From: Spinacia oleracea
Taxonomy: Eukaryota > Streptophyta > Magnoliopsida > Caryophyllales > Amaranthaceae
Direction: 5' to 3'
NCBI RefSeq assembly: GCF_020520425.1
Contig: NC_079492.1
Location: 143,561,861 to 143,625,860, forward strand
Length of the DNA stretch: 64,000 nt
In this document: positions 48,229-60,940 of the stretch, piece after piece
Position numbering within the stretch: the stretch's first letter is position 1
Layout: every line of letters begins with the position of its first letter
Made by a program: the position numbers and the translations under genes
Notes under the pieces: model-generated
Databases searched by the model: none
Told to the model about the DNA's origin: nothing
The model's input: the letters and a program-made list of their open reading frames with translations, nothing else

Positions 48229-48773
48229 TTTTTAGGCCGCATTTAGTTCACTTTATTTCTCCTTATCTGATGCACGCTTAAATTGGGCTTTGCTGGATTA
48301 TTGTTTGGACCAAGGAGATGGGCTGCCCACGTTCTCTACACTCCAAGGCCTCATTTCTTCATCTGATGTTTAACAGTTATGTATGTCCACTACTTTTTTT
48401 TCTTTTTTCTTTTGTGGGGCCATTTTTATTCTATACGAAGTATATATTTTTGATTATGTCATTTAACTTAATTTAGAAGTTTCTTAGTTATGGTTGTGTT
48501 AATTAAAACGACTATTAATTGATGCAATGTTAACGTTATCATGATTCTAGCTTTTATTAAATAAAAATTAGTGTTAGTAATTCTGGCGAGGATTTCATTA
48601 ACCGATTTTAACAACATATACATCATAAAAGGAGGATATTTAGGCGCTTATTAGGCTAACTAATTATTTACTTAACTAACCCTTAATATATTTTACAACA
48701 CTTAAACTCTGTAGCTCACTCAAGTCTCAATCAACCCAATTCCACCCTTAATATATTTTTTTTTATTTGAAAA
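48229..48773 (+). other. Upstream region of the SPH-like gene
   Basis: AT-rich. No element recognised. The final 40 bases before the ATG are T-rich. Confidence 0.4.
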
Positions 48774-49412
48774 ATGGTAGTCGGTCGTGTTGCGAAGGTG
48801 ACAGACATTAGTGATATTGATCATAATAATAATAATCATAATGGTAGTTATGCCTGGTACGGAGACGTCGATATGAATACATTTAGCTGCTGGTCTGATT
48901 TTTCTAGGTCTGTCATTTTTGTGAATGTCACTACAACTCTTTCTCTTTTTGCCATTGTTGTAATTTCCTTGATGTTATATGTTGGAATCATACATTTACT
49001 GCGGGATTCCATAGTTCATGGGATAATCATGAATAATTCAATTCATGAAAGTGATGATAATAGTAGTAGCATTTTGCAAGTGCATTGTTTTTACAAGTAC
49101 GGTGACCATTTACATGATCTTGGTTGGAAGACTGTGCTTCCATCTACAAGCTATGAATTCCGGTTTTACCTCGGTGGTGACGATCTTGATCTTCTCAGAG
49201 CCGTACGGTGTGACATGAGATGGAAGAAAGAAGAAGAAAAGGAAGAGGAAATTTACAAAATTGACACAACTGTGATATGGAATATCAGTTCTCTTTGGAT
49301 CGGTAATGGTGAGGTATGGTCTTCTCCTGGTGAAACAACTTACTTTAACAACATCAACACATACAAAAATTTTGTTAGTGCTGTGTTAACCAACAAATTA
49401 ATAAATACCTAG
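48774..49412 (+). CDS. S-protein-homologue-like (self-incompatibility S1 family) protein with N-terminal membrane segment, 212 aa
   Basis: A single open frame. Residues about 98-150 (ILQVHCFYKYGDHLHDLGWK, TSYEFRFYLGG, AVRCDMRWKK) follow the S1 pattern: a first Cys in a beta strand, a D-LG element, a Y-F-F strand and a second Cys before a terminal W. S1 proteins are small secreted proteins of about 140 residues used in pollen rejection in poppy and of mostly unknown role elsewhere. This protein differs: 45 residues including an Asn/His run precede a hydrophobic segment (about 47-75), and the core is followed by a Lys/Glu stretch and 50 further residues. The hydrophobic segment could be a membrane anchor rather than a cleaved signal. 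Possibly a single-copy diverged member; no stop or shift is seen. Confidence 0.55.
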   Translation: MVVGRVAKVTDISDIDHNNNNHNGSYAWYGDVDMNTFSCWSDFSRSVIFVNVTTTLSLFAIVVISLMLYVGIIHLLRDSIVHGIIMNNSIHESDDNSSSILQVHCFYKYGDHLHDLGWKTVLPSTSYEFRFYLGGDDLDLLRAVRCDMRWKKEEEKEEEIYKIDTTVIWNISSLWIGNGEVWSSPGETTYFNNINTYKNFVSAVLTNKLINT

Positions 49413-49929
49413 TACTAAATCTATTGTTATTGTTGTGTTTTCTTTTTAATTTTCAACATTATTCTTGTTTTTTGGTCAACTTTTTTGTTTATCTATTTTT
49501 CCATAATAAAGTAAATGAGTTTTTTTTTTTTTTTCTGTATATCTTATTTCATATCTATAATCTATATCGATATATCAATTCTATTAGTAACATGCAGTAT
49601 ATATGACTTAAATCAACAAAATGGTACAAATACAATCATACTCACTATTTTTCAATGTTCAATAACACAAACTTAATTAGCAGTCGTGTTTAATACAAAT
49701 GCTTACTAATGTTTTTCGAGTGCGATCGAGGTAAAATCTGAGCTCAGTGAAGCTTGAAAAAATCTTGATGGTGGGTAAATGAGAATTATAGTAGGAACTA
49801 TCGTGAAAATTAGGGTTTCTTCATTTTATAACTGCTGATTTTTTGCTCTTGACCCATAACGTCTACCCTAACCCGACCCAGAGGCCCTCCGCTCCGGAGG
49901 AACCCCTAAGCAAATCAGTTTGAACAATC
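49413..49929. other. Spacer
   Basis: 3' flank of the SPH-like gene. A GC-rich patch at 49860-49910 (TAACCCGACCCAGAGGCCCT) has no assigned role. Confidence 0.4.
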
Positions 49930-50290
49930 GAAATGAGTTGCTGACTATTACATGGGAGAATATGCGTCGAATCTAACACTAAGCGTCCTACATTTGCTAT
50001 CCAATTTGTTGCTTTGTTTCCCTCTTTGTAGATGTGTTAAATATTGACCATAACGTACGAATTGGCGGAGAAGAATCTTGATATTTTTTACAATAAGTTG
50101 AAGCTTCCAAGGGACGTTCCAAACACCTTTACCTGCATTAATAACTAAAAAATTGTCACATTCTATAAAGACTTGCGTTTTCCTTAGATTAAAATTTTCC
50201 CTAGATTAAACTCTAATTATGATTCTTGCTGCAGAGTTAGCATTGCACGAGCCGTCAAAGTTGAGTTTGTTAGCGCCATGTAGGTTCTTC
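49930..50290 (-). pseudogene. LINE RNase H relic, third copy
   Basis: Minus-strand frames read KLNFDGSCNANSAARIIIR, then DNFLVINAGKGVWNVPWKLQ and YKEGNKATNWIANVG. These are the three conserved blocks of the LINE RNase H domain (..NFDGS.., ..PW.., ..REGN..AN.G). Parts are missing between blocks, so it is inactive. It is only distantly similar to the 8.4 and 15.7 kb relics. Confidence 0.6.
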
Positions 50291-50580
50291 TATCAATTGA
50301 TTATGCATGTATATACACAACACACCAAATTTTGTTTCAAAAATGTAAGAAAAAAGATACATTATGTTAGCCCATCTGCAAGAATAACGAGGGGTTCACC
50401 GTTTACACTTTACAGTAGAGGAGGAATCAAGGTAGCATGACAAATTTACAAGTAATACACATCTGAGAATCTACTCGCTGTACAACACTCAGTTGAGCTC
50501 TTGCTTCTCTAAGTACATTGCGAATGACAATGATGATTAAGCACTACGAAGTATATGTTCGCCAAAATCCCACTTTTTTA

Positions 50581-50842
50581 TACTCCCTCCGTCCCTTAAT
50601 ACTCGCACCGTTTTGACTGGACACGCATGCCGATGCACAACTTTGACCACCAATATCTTTAACTACATATTATAAAAACTTATAAAAATTTAATATTTTG
50701 AAAATATATATTAAGATGAAGCCAACACTATATTATATACTAACATTTTTTTTATATACTAGAAATAAAATAGGATCAAAGTGAATTATGTGAATAGTGC
50801 AAAAAGTCAAAACGGTGCGAGTATTAAGGGACAGAGGGAGTA
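50581..50842. mobile_element. Stowaway-like MITE (copy 2 of a near-identical pair)
   Basis: Same termini and core as 38276-38539, with only scattered differences (for example GCATGCCGATGC for GCATGCCAATGC). Both right ends read GACAGAGGGAGTA. Confidence 0.85.
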
Positions 50843-53739
50843 CAAGCATAAGCGATATAAACAACACAGCTACTCCATATGTTCGAATTCCTCGTTAATT
50901 GCACATGCAGTTTGAAGAAGGCAGTTCTGTTGTTTTGATTACCTGTTCATTCATGGAGAATCAACAATGTCAGAACTAATATGGATAGCAAGGATGAGAT
51001 TCATCAACTTCTCTCTTTTTCAAAAAAAAACACGGGTTACACTACGGCTATAATTTAAGACATAAAATAGCAATGTACTAGCACAGTTACATAATTGGAT
51101 TTTATTAAGTGTACAGTTATCTGATTCTTTGTTCAAAAAATTCCATGATGTTCGAATTCGAAAGCAGAGTAGATGAGAAATAAAATTACCGTTAATAACA
51201 CCCAGAATGCCAAAAGTTATAAGATCGAGATATTAATCTTTAGTCGGGCACATAAATACACAGGCCTCCAGATGGTCATTGACATGAAAATTAGAGGAAC
51301 TTGAAAAGTTGGAAGGAAATGAAGATAGTCAATACATTCAAAAGAATCAGATATCTGTTAACAGTACGATTGTGCATTCTACTGAGTGTGCACACAGAGA
51401 TCAATTTAGAAGAATCAAGAATGAAGACAGTAACATCACGATCAAGTTAGTTCAGGGCCACAGAAAATACCAAATGCGTCATTTAATCACAGTGACACTT
51501 ATCAACAAAGCCTAAGCATTACACACATGTGAACACGCACACTCGTTGTGCTGAGTGTGTACAAATCTCTACAGTCCACTCTTCTCTGCTCTAGTCACCC
51601 TCCCTGTCTCTTTTTCTCTCCTTCAGCACCCCACGCCACCAAATCAGCAAATCTCACACCCACAAGTGTCATTGCCTTTTCTCCTTAACAATTCCTTTTG
51701 TTCAAAACCTAGTCACTCTCTTCCAAATGAAGACTACCAGCCCTCGACTCTCTTCAATCAAGTGATAGTCACCACATCAATCCACAAAGCATCTCCTTGA
51801 GAAACTTCTAAAAACTCCATGGTTTAAAGATTTAACATACTAAATTGTACTATTGGGGGAGGTGTGTGAAGTTAGGTGACATTGAGAAGGATAACAATGT
51901 TGCAGTGCCAATATTGCCAAAATTTAAGGAACTTTTACAATTGAACAGGAGGGTGAGGCCCTGCTACCCTTAGTCCCTTACCATGGGGAATTCAACAGCT
52001 TGTTTATGATTCATTCCATACTGGGTTTGAGCAGCTTCAAGGGAGAGTCTCAGCTAGGGTCAAAGACCAGGAGCCAACACCTTCAGTCTTGGCCCTTTTT
52101 TACCACAGTTTCTACAAAGTTCAGAAAGTTAATCTTTGGTTTATTTTTTATTTTTTTGTGCGAGAGAGATGGGTTTAGGGTTCTTGGCAGGCCCAGCCCA
52201 TTGGGAATCCAGAACAGCTCAATCCTTCTGTGCAGAAAATTAGCTGGTTCAAGGGATCCTCTCAATCAGAAATGTGGACCAGGCGTCCAGCATTAATAGA
52301 TTGGATCAGTTTTGGCCCTTATTTACCACATTTTTCGCAGTTGGTATTATTTCTACATGCCGACATGCCGTCAACAAATTTATTAAGCCAATTCCTTTGT
52401 GCCAAGAATCAATAGCTAAAACTTATGACTACAAGAAAAACAATTTTCTATTTACAAAACCAGAAAACAACTCTTTACAGAAAGACATAAGGTAATACAC
52501 CATGGACTCATGGAGCAATAGGAGAAATAAACTGCACCATTCAGATCCTTGAAGTTTGCACAGATATTCAAATATTGTGGAAAACAGATTTCCATCTTTT
52601 TAGAACTTGTGTAACAAATTGGAAATAACCAGACTGAAAGTTACTATGTACCTTCTGGTAAAGCCTTCTAAATGAATTATATAGCTTCTCTCATCAATCT
52701 GGTATCTGAATGTTCTGAAAGAAGAATCCTCCAAATCTCAGCCACGCTGTAAAAATTAAATGTCCATGCTCTTCAGATGTTCAAAAGATTTTAATATATT
52801 CCTAGTCCACATCTGATCAACCCCAAACATTTCACATTTGATTTCACAACAATTGTTTTCAAGCATCTTTAAAAGTTCCAGCAAAAAGAATCACTGTAAA
52901 AGAAATGCTTGTTTGAAATATATATCTTTGTTTAAGAATTTAGAACTCAGACGGATTGTTTCCTTGATCAGAAAGCACATCATATGGGAAAATCTGCAGG
53001 GTAAAAGTATAAATAAACAAACAAAAAGCAGCCCATTTGCAGGTAAAAGGTACAAATGATATGTTGGGTGTTTGTGCCTCACCAAGCTAAGTACTATAGG
53101 TTCTCAGTGGCATGTTTGCAAAGGCAAAAACGACCCCAAAAGTAGCATTTACCTATCTAAGCAGACTGAGTCAGAATCAAATGTACACCTGAGCATCCAG
53201 GACTGATCAACTGCAAAAAAAACAAAACAAAAGGGTTAATGATTTTAAGCCGTGTCAATGAAGCACTCTCCCATCCAAGGAAAGTTCGCATCTTTTAGAA
53301 ATTTGTTACTTGCATACAGCCCAGCCATACCATGAAATCAAGCTCAAGCATATAGAAAGATGCTCTCTCTTCCATCTCTCCTCAATGCAGGCATTTCATA
53401 ACAATAACTTCATTTCATTCACTGAGACATCCTTCAGCCGAGAATCTATTATCACCGGCCCTACCGGTTGAGAGGGACTGTGAATTACATGCATTCAGCT
53501 AGAGAATATCAAGAATCAGTGCATAAGTTCACTGATAACCGATCCCCAGAGCTGCAGCACGGAATTTTTGTCACTTAGGCCAAATGCAACATTGTGGAAG
53601 CCACACCCTTCATGAATAAAGGGTGCATAATCATATCAAATCAAACTCCAAAACAACAGCCACCAAAGCACTCAAATACAGAACAAAATGGACTCCGAAG
53701 ACATGCTAGATTCTGCATTGGTTCTATAGTTGAGAATCC
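50843..53739 (-). other. 3' flank of the SPA gene; no gene recognised
   Basis: The SPA 3' UTR probably extends for a few hundred bases below 53740. A repeated phrase (CTTGGCCCTTTTTTACCACA at about 52089 and TTTGGCCCTTATTTACCACA at about 52312) hints at an internal duplication. Short open frames on the plus strand show no family pattern. Confidence 0.4.
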
Positions 53740-56700
53740 TCAAACCATCTCTAATACTTTTATGCACCCACTGGAGTTGGCAGCAACAATCACGTTAGAT
53801 TCCCCTTTCCAGCACACACTAGAAACAAACTGCCCGTTGCTATCATCAGTCTCTTTTCCAGATATTGGATCGATTGAGCCAAACTTGTGAGAGGTAATTG
53901 GCATAGGAAGAGAATTATAATAAGTATAAACCTAATCAAGAAGAAAATAAGGTGTCAGACGAGTGCCAGAAAGTATGACATTTACAAAAGGATACTCAGA
54001 AAAGTTAGGTTTCTTTATAATAGAATGCATTAACCTATGTCAGAAGATTTCATTCATGTTTCTTTACAGTCTTTAATTAGGCACCGTGTGGAGGGAGGAT
54101 ATTGCAAAAATGAAAAAGAATACCTCATTGGTTTCTGAACCACAAGCTATGTACCCATCACCAACAGACAAGCCCACGAAATTCTGCAAAATTAAGAGTT
54201 GGAACTATAATCAGAACTTTTTTACTAAACCATCGAAATGGCACAGGTCATAAATTCCCAATCAAAAAAAAATATTAGTTTAATACTTAAATCATAGGTT
54301 ACTAACCTTCTCATTCTTATGGCCACCGAGGGTTAAGCTGCAAGCACTGTTGGACAAACCAACAGAACTAGATTTGCTAAGGTCCCAAAGCTTCAATGTG
54401 TTATCCGTAGATGCAGACACAAGGGTTGCCGAGTCAATAAACTTCACATAACTGACAGCTTTCTCATGACCAGCCAATACAGACCATGGAGCATTAGCTT
54501 TGCGGAGATCGTAACAATATATCTTGTAATCAGCAGACCCAAAGGCCAGCAGATGGGATGAGTGCGGAGAAAATTGAACACAGCACACATTTGCAATGTT
54601 CCGGATTGTATGCAAACTATTTCTCTGTCCAAAATTAAGAAAAGGATGAGATATTTTGCTTATGTCCCTTTACAAGAGCCATGGTATATCACTACCAACT
54701 ACTATATGATTACTGAGCAATGGGTGATGGACAGACATATTATCATAGATATAATCAAGAGAATAGCAGCCTACTGTATCAGAATTACAGAGACAAGGAT
54801 GTAGGATGATTTGGAAATTACCTCATTGATGCTCCACAATTTTACAGAGCAGTCATCACTTCCAGTAGCCAATTTCATAGGATCCAGCAAAGAAAAGTCA
54901 ACAGACCATGCTCTTTTCTCATGTTCGGTATGCCGAGAAAACTCTTGACCAGTACTTGCATCCCATAACTGAAAATCATACGAAGAAACAATAATAGGTC
55001 ACATCATTTGTTGACATTGAAAAAACACAGCGAGAAAAGTTTGCAGGTCAGCAAATGTAAAAGAGGAGAAGTCCGACCCAACAAGTAATACGAACTTCCC
55101 GAAATAGTGATTAAAAGTGTTCTACCTCCTCTATACATGAAGACATGACAAGTTGTCCACCGTGTGTACTTTGATGAAATAATAATTTTAATATGTTTAA
55201 GGCAAAGATAACCCCTTTCCCCATAAAGCAACCACCATCACCGGTATATTTCCTGCTGTTAACAGCTCTGGAAAGTGGAAAGTTAAAATGTAGAAAGCCT
55301 CCTTTCTAGTCTCAACCACTAATGAATACAATAATGACAATTTTGAACTTCCATAGGCCGGTTCAAGAAACATGAACTCAAAATAAGTTCTGATTACATA
55401 ACTAATTAAGGAAATGGGCAATAAACAGGATCATATAAAATGTTCAAGATTAATTGAGATGTAATTCAGGAATAATCTCCCCGTGCAACAGACTTAGAAT
55501 GTCAAGAAAAACAGCAATCAAGAACAAGAACACAAGTCTCAAGTAAAGTAGCGAACTGATGTAAGAAATGTACAAACCTTGACAATACCATCGTAATCTG
55601 TTGAAGCTAAATAATTTTTGATATAATTGTTCCAGCAGACACAACTGAGCTTTGATTTGTTTGACATCTCAGTAACTGGATAATGAATGTCAACACAATT
55701 GTCATAAACCGCCTGAAAATCATAAATCTTTATTTTCTTTGATACTCCGGCTGCAGCAAAGTAGTCCTCATCCCGGTCAAAACTCAGTGAGCAAACAACA
55801 TTAGTAGAGTTTGTCATTATATCCCTATTTCTGATAGTTCCACAAAGTTTGAGCTTGCTGTAACGAGCATACTTGCATAGACCATTAAAGAAAGTTCCTC
55901 GATCATCCAAGGGTTTCTGTTTTTCTTCATCATGTTGATCTGAAAACCAATTCTCACGACTTTCAAGAATATCCTTGTCTGCACGAACTACAGAATCATT
56001 TACAGAAACATGGATTTGGGATCGTGCGGAAAAGTAAGCACTTTCAAGCTGAGAAACATTCTTCAAGAACCTTGAGTCTTCTCCATTAGAGACAGGGGTA
56101 GAATGCCCATCTCCATTGTGTAGGAAACCTCTCTCTCTTGCATTGAGAAATTCCTCCCCTGAGCAAGCTACAGTTACAGATTTCTTCAGCCGGTGTCTCT
56201 TCTCCAATTCTTTGATATCAGAATCTATGCACCCAAGATCTTCAACCAATTTCAAGGCATGCTTTTGCTTCTGTTCTTTCACTGACGAAAGAAAGTGCAA
56301 TAACAGATCAGATTCACCTTCATCATGCTGAACAGATGACAATTTTTCATCCCCACACAACGCGACTTCACTGACGACTTCTGATTGTAATATATTTCTA
56401 TATCAACAAGAGTGATTGCCAAATTAGCATAGCATGATAGAGTAAAAGGCTCAAAAACTATTAACTTAAATGCTGATCAATATAAGAAACACAAAGATAC
56501 CTCTCTGTTTTGCATACAACACCGTGTCAAACTTCAAAATTATTTAGGGGTGCTAGAGAACCAGGCTGGCGAGCTACTTGAGCTCGGTTCAAGACAAATG
56601 AGCCAAGCCGGGCTAGCCTAAGTTTGAAAAGCTCGCAAGCGAACCCTAGTCTTTGCTACTCACTCATTGAGTCATTTCTCACTCCTACTTGAGAGCTACT

Positions 56701-59700
56701 CAGCTCACTTCACAGCCTCTACATCATTTACCCAACCTCCATGAAGGCTACGATTTCACATCACATGCAACACCTCTTCCCCCACCCTTTCTTCAAGTCT
56801 ACGGATGGCGACCCCTGCAACAACCAGATGGCGGTTGTAACCTGTAAGCACTATGCACCTAAACAGACTTTTTAGTCCGATATTCCCTCCAACCTCACCG
56901 TTATTGGCGGTAGTGAGGAGTAGCTGGTCACGGATCGGACACTTCACATTGCCAACAACCAACGAGCAAACGTTATTCTTCTAGCTCGCCATGGCTGATG
57001 GCATATTCGTTTAATCTCATGTATATTTTAGAGCTCACAATACTTTTGTATTTTTAACCTCAAAAGAATTGAAATAATTCAAATTCGTGACCGAATAATT
57101 ACTATGAATTAATTTCCCTTTATTATTTTTTATCTGTAGATATCAAATCCAAAAAACTTGAAGTAATTGAGATGAAAAACAGAAAATGACCATGAGTGGA
57201 GAATGCAGGACAGCAGGAGCTTATTTCAAGCTCGAGCTAAGCACAAAATTTTGAGCTTGACAAGCTTCAAGATCAACTTGAACTGAGCCAAATCTTGTCT
57301 TTCCCGAGTCCAGCCTACCCATACTCGAGCTCGTATCGCCCATATCGCCCAATTAACCGTTTAGCACCCCTAATAAAATGAAGGCTATGAGGCTAAACTT
57401 AGTATTGTTTACAAATTGATAAATGCAAATTTTAGAAATATTCATGAAGGTGCCCTGGAACCAATAAATCAACAGCCAAGTGCCTTCCAAAATACAGTAA
57501 CTTACAGGTAGTCTATTTCGCTAATTCGACTCTCGTTTATCATGCATGTTTCTGGACGATAGAAATTTGGAATATCATGTTTTCCGTTTCCATATAAAAG
57601 CTGTTTTTCAAATATGTTTCTGGACTTTTGAAGCTCCCTAAGCGACTGGCGCTTCAAAAGTTTCTACTTGGAAATCCCCCACCCCCCTTAGTGCCCTTAC
57701 CAGATCCCTCTTCAGATCCCCCTTACCCAAATAAACCAATTGATCTTTATCATCGGTGGTCCCCAAGAAATTGGCACTCTACAAATTCTCCGTCCACCTA
57801 TTGTAGACTCTCAACGGCCTTCTGATACACTCACTCTCTACACTCCTCTCTCATCCTCCTGCTCCACCTTCAGACCAGAAAGTGTGGACACTAAATTGGC
57901 AGACGGTGTCTCTTCCTTCTACCCACAACGAAGATTGAAATATAATTTGTATTATAGATTGAAACTCATATTATGACTTTTACAATAAATAGCTGATTTT
58001 AATTGGTTAAAAGTTCTTTATACTGATTACACTCTTTTTTTTGTATAGTAAAATCAATTTATTAATAAAAAGTCATATGACATCTAGTGATTTAACTAAT
58101 ATGTACTGAATACGGAGTATTATTTTTTCAAATTGAAGTGAACACGGCCTTCAAGAGTTGCAGAAATTCCCATACAAAAGAATTCCTATAGTGTCGGGTG
58201 GGATTTACAATACCTGACTGTGGGCCGAAGTGAAGGTTCCGGATGAAGTAGCCACAAACAAAACCCAGCTTCCTTTGGGTTTTCTGATAAAAAGTTGGGC
58301 GGAAGAATTCTATGACCCAGATCCGACATCACTGTAGCTTGCACTTTCACGGAGTCAAAACTGCTAAGTAACTGGTACAAGAAGGCAGAAATAATCTAAT
58401 TAGCCTATGTGCTTAATCATGTTATGAGTTAACACAGGAGAAAGAAAGAAGACAACGAAATCAGAAATGAAAAGTTGCTCTAGGCCAAAAAAAATTATAA
58501 TTCTAGAAGTCCAAGAATTCATGGTCTGGCAAGGTGTTATATGACACTTCTAAACGTATATTACTGAAAACACAAAACAGAGAATTACAACTTTACAAGT
58601 GCAATCATGACAATTCGAGATTACAAAATCTCTATAATGATCCGAAAAGGGAGAGATGTAAAACAGAGGCATGTCAGCTCCCATTATATGCAACGTTAAA
58701 TGGCATATGATCTATACAATTATGTTGTCTTAGTGACTGCATGGAGTGTCACATGAGTGAGCAAGATCCATATAATACACCTCTGACACAATTTAAATAG
58801 CATAGATGATAGATGAAAAGCAGAATGACGTGCGGTTGCACTTGGTTAGGCAAACAACTGATAATAGTCCCTAGAAGACAAGACAAAGACATGCCACAAC
58901 AGAGAGATGCCTAAAGGTAATAGAAAGACTTGTTCACACACCTCGAAAAAGAAGATCCCGAGACTGTAGATGTTTGATGAAGATGTGCAACCCTTGCCAA
59001 AGCGCTCCTCGGGACTTCTATACCAATTCTCTTCTTGCTGTTCATTTACAGAAAATGCATGCTGCTCTGAGGGTGGCAAAAGTAGTCTCCTTGGGGTCTT
59101 AGAATTTCCGGGACCAGCAACATTGTCATCAATTTTGTTTGTTATTGGTTTAGGACCATATCCTAATTGAAACTGTGACTTCATCTTGAAAAGGTTCACA
59201 TTATCTATGGATTTCTGGTGCTTCGCACCCAAATAATTACCCTGCTCTAATGGTCTTTTAAGAACCTGTGACTTCAGAACATCCTTACGCGTAACACTTC
59301 CCTGCATTTCCCCCGGTGCACATGTGCGCCCAACATACTCGATCTTTCTGGATGGCAACAGCTGGAAACAAGATGGCCGTAAGTCAACCAAGACCTTTCC
59401 ATCTGAATGAAAAGAATACACCAGATCCAATATCTGCTTAAAAACATGCAGACTATCAACTTTATGCAGTTTATTCTGCCTTGATCTCATCCACTCCCTA
59501 AAATTAACTCCCCCATTCACTGATCCACGACCATTAGATGGAAGAAGAGATTTCGGTCCAATATTATCTACCGGTGGATTGGAGGCTGCTGTAGGGGTAG
59601 CAATAGCTTTCACAGGGTTCTGGCCCGAAACTGGGCCTCTGCGTACGACCCCCTTACCCTTTAGTGTACTCTTTACAAAGTATTCAGGACAATCAGAAGA

Positions 59701-60261
59701 TCTTGATAAAATCTTCATTCTCATGGTCCCAGATGAAAGGGCATGCCGCAAAACTGCATCACTATCATCCTGAGTTGACTCATCAGGGTTCACATTGGCA
59801 TTAAGATTGAAATCTTGCCTAGGTGAGTCCTTCTCCTTGTGAATTGAATGCTCATGTGAAGTTTCGGCTTCAGAGGGGTGATTCCCGTGCTGCCACTCAT
59901 TTAGAATTGTATCCATCATCTCACCCTCATTCATTGTACTAAAACCAGTATTGTAATCTCCCATGGTTAACTCCTGAACACTGACCTCCCTATTTTCAGG
60001 AAAACTTGTGCATGGATCTCGAGACATTTCCACAACATTTACATCACTACTGACCCCATTTCCCCCTAACAAATCCACAAATTTCTGGATTGAGCTCCTT
60101 CGAGTTTCCCCTTCCCTGAGTATAACCCTATCCCGCGGTTCCAATACATTGCATCTCTCCATCAAATTTTCACTTTCTTTACCTTGCGCTCGAATATCTT
60201 CTGCTTGACTAACCGTAGCCACATCCTCCGCATCCCCTTCATCCATATTGCCCAAATACAT
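53740..60261 (-). CDS. SPA: SPA (suppressor of phytochrome A) WD40 protein, about 1004 aa, seven coding exons
   Basis: Exons (minus order): 58942-60261, 58214-58371, 55578-56397, 54822-54968, 54307-54624, 54124-54183, 53740-53931; the frame is kept to a TGA after KVLEMV. The start is ATG 60261 (MYLGNMDEG); ATG 60246 (MDEGDAEDV) is possible. Residues about 250-490 form the degenerate kinase-like region ([52 protein letters not shown]). About 532-565 is a coiled coil ([15 protein letters not shown]). From about 690 to the end is the WD40 propeller ([49 protein letters not shown]). SPA proteins join COP1 in a CUL4 ubiquitin ligase that degrades HY5, CO and other light-signalling factors in darkness. 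Length and the MDEG start resemble SPA1/SPA2 rather than the shorter SPA3/SPA4; SPA2-like is my best guess. Splicing was derived by hand. Confidence 0.92.
56545..57372. mobile_element. Palindromic-ended element in the SPA intron between coding exons 2 and 3
   Basis: TAGGGGTGCTA at 56545 and TAGCACCCCTA at 57362 are perfect inverted ends; GAGCTCG-rich arms follow on both sides. The style is of hAT-like non-autonomous elements. A target duplication was not established. Confidence 0.6.
57373..58213 (-). other. Remainder of the same SPA intron
   Basis: A CT-rich block at 57660-57860 (CCCACCCCCCTTAGTGCCCT) differs from the AT-rich background. Short plus-strand frames in it show no family pattern. 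No further exon. Confidence 0.4.
58372..58941 (-). other. First coding-region intron of SPA
   Basis: Donor GAG/GTGTGTGAAC at 58941 and acceptor TACCAG at 58372. Nothing else recognised. Confidence 0.6.
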
Positions 60262-60940
60262 GCTATTCAATCCTCAATGCATCAAAAGTGTCTACAAAAT
60301 GAGACAATTGAGTCGGAAAAAGGCACCGAAAACCAAAAGGAAAATTGAAAGCACATAAATCAGGTGCAATCCAAATTCTTTCAACCAGAAAAAGAAAGTA
60401 AGACACTAAATCAAATCAAGCAAAAAGACCCCTAGATTCTGGCCACCGTACATGCCGTTATAACGAGTACGCCTAAAAAATCGAAAACTTATCATCAACA
60501 ACCATAGTTAAACCAAAAATATATAAATTCAGCTGCATTTCCCGCTCATTATCTACACCAGATTATCAAATTCACACACAAAGCACAGTATATCTACTAC
60601 CCACCGACAAGCAATTCAGATAAATCAAATTCAATACAAATAAATAGCAAGACTAAATAGCAAAAACTATAGTGCATGCATTAAAAACACCTAAAAACAC
60701 AAAACCCACAAATTAATTTAATTCAGGAAAAAAAATTGAAAGTAAGGTTTAATTAAGCAAAACTGGAAGCAATTAAGCAATACCCAGAATTCAAAATCAA
60801 CAGTAGAGACTCACCGGAATCCAGAATTAACACCAAAACCGTTTTCAGTGAGGTAGGAACTGCAAATTGAGATGGGAAATAAAACCCTAAATTTGAAACT
60901 TAAAGAGATTTTTCTTCAGACGTTAATCTTTCCTAATATG
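60262..60940 (-). other. SPA 5' UTR with a leader intron
   Basis: A donor-like ATTCCG/GTGAGTCTC at about 60816 and an acceptor TTTTGTAG at about 60294 on the minus strand bound an intron of about 520 bases. The leader exon is 60817 to about 60940. An intron in the leader immediately before the start is inferred from these signals only. Confidence 0.5.

Noticed and set aside
51555-53890. Several 60-98 codon plus-strand ORFs downstream of SPA
   Set aside because: They overlap the SPA 3' end or its antisense and lack family patterns or supporting splice signals.
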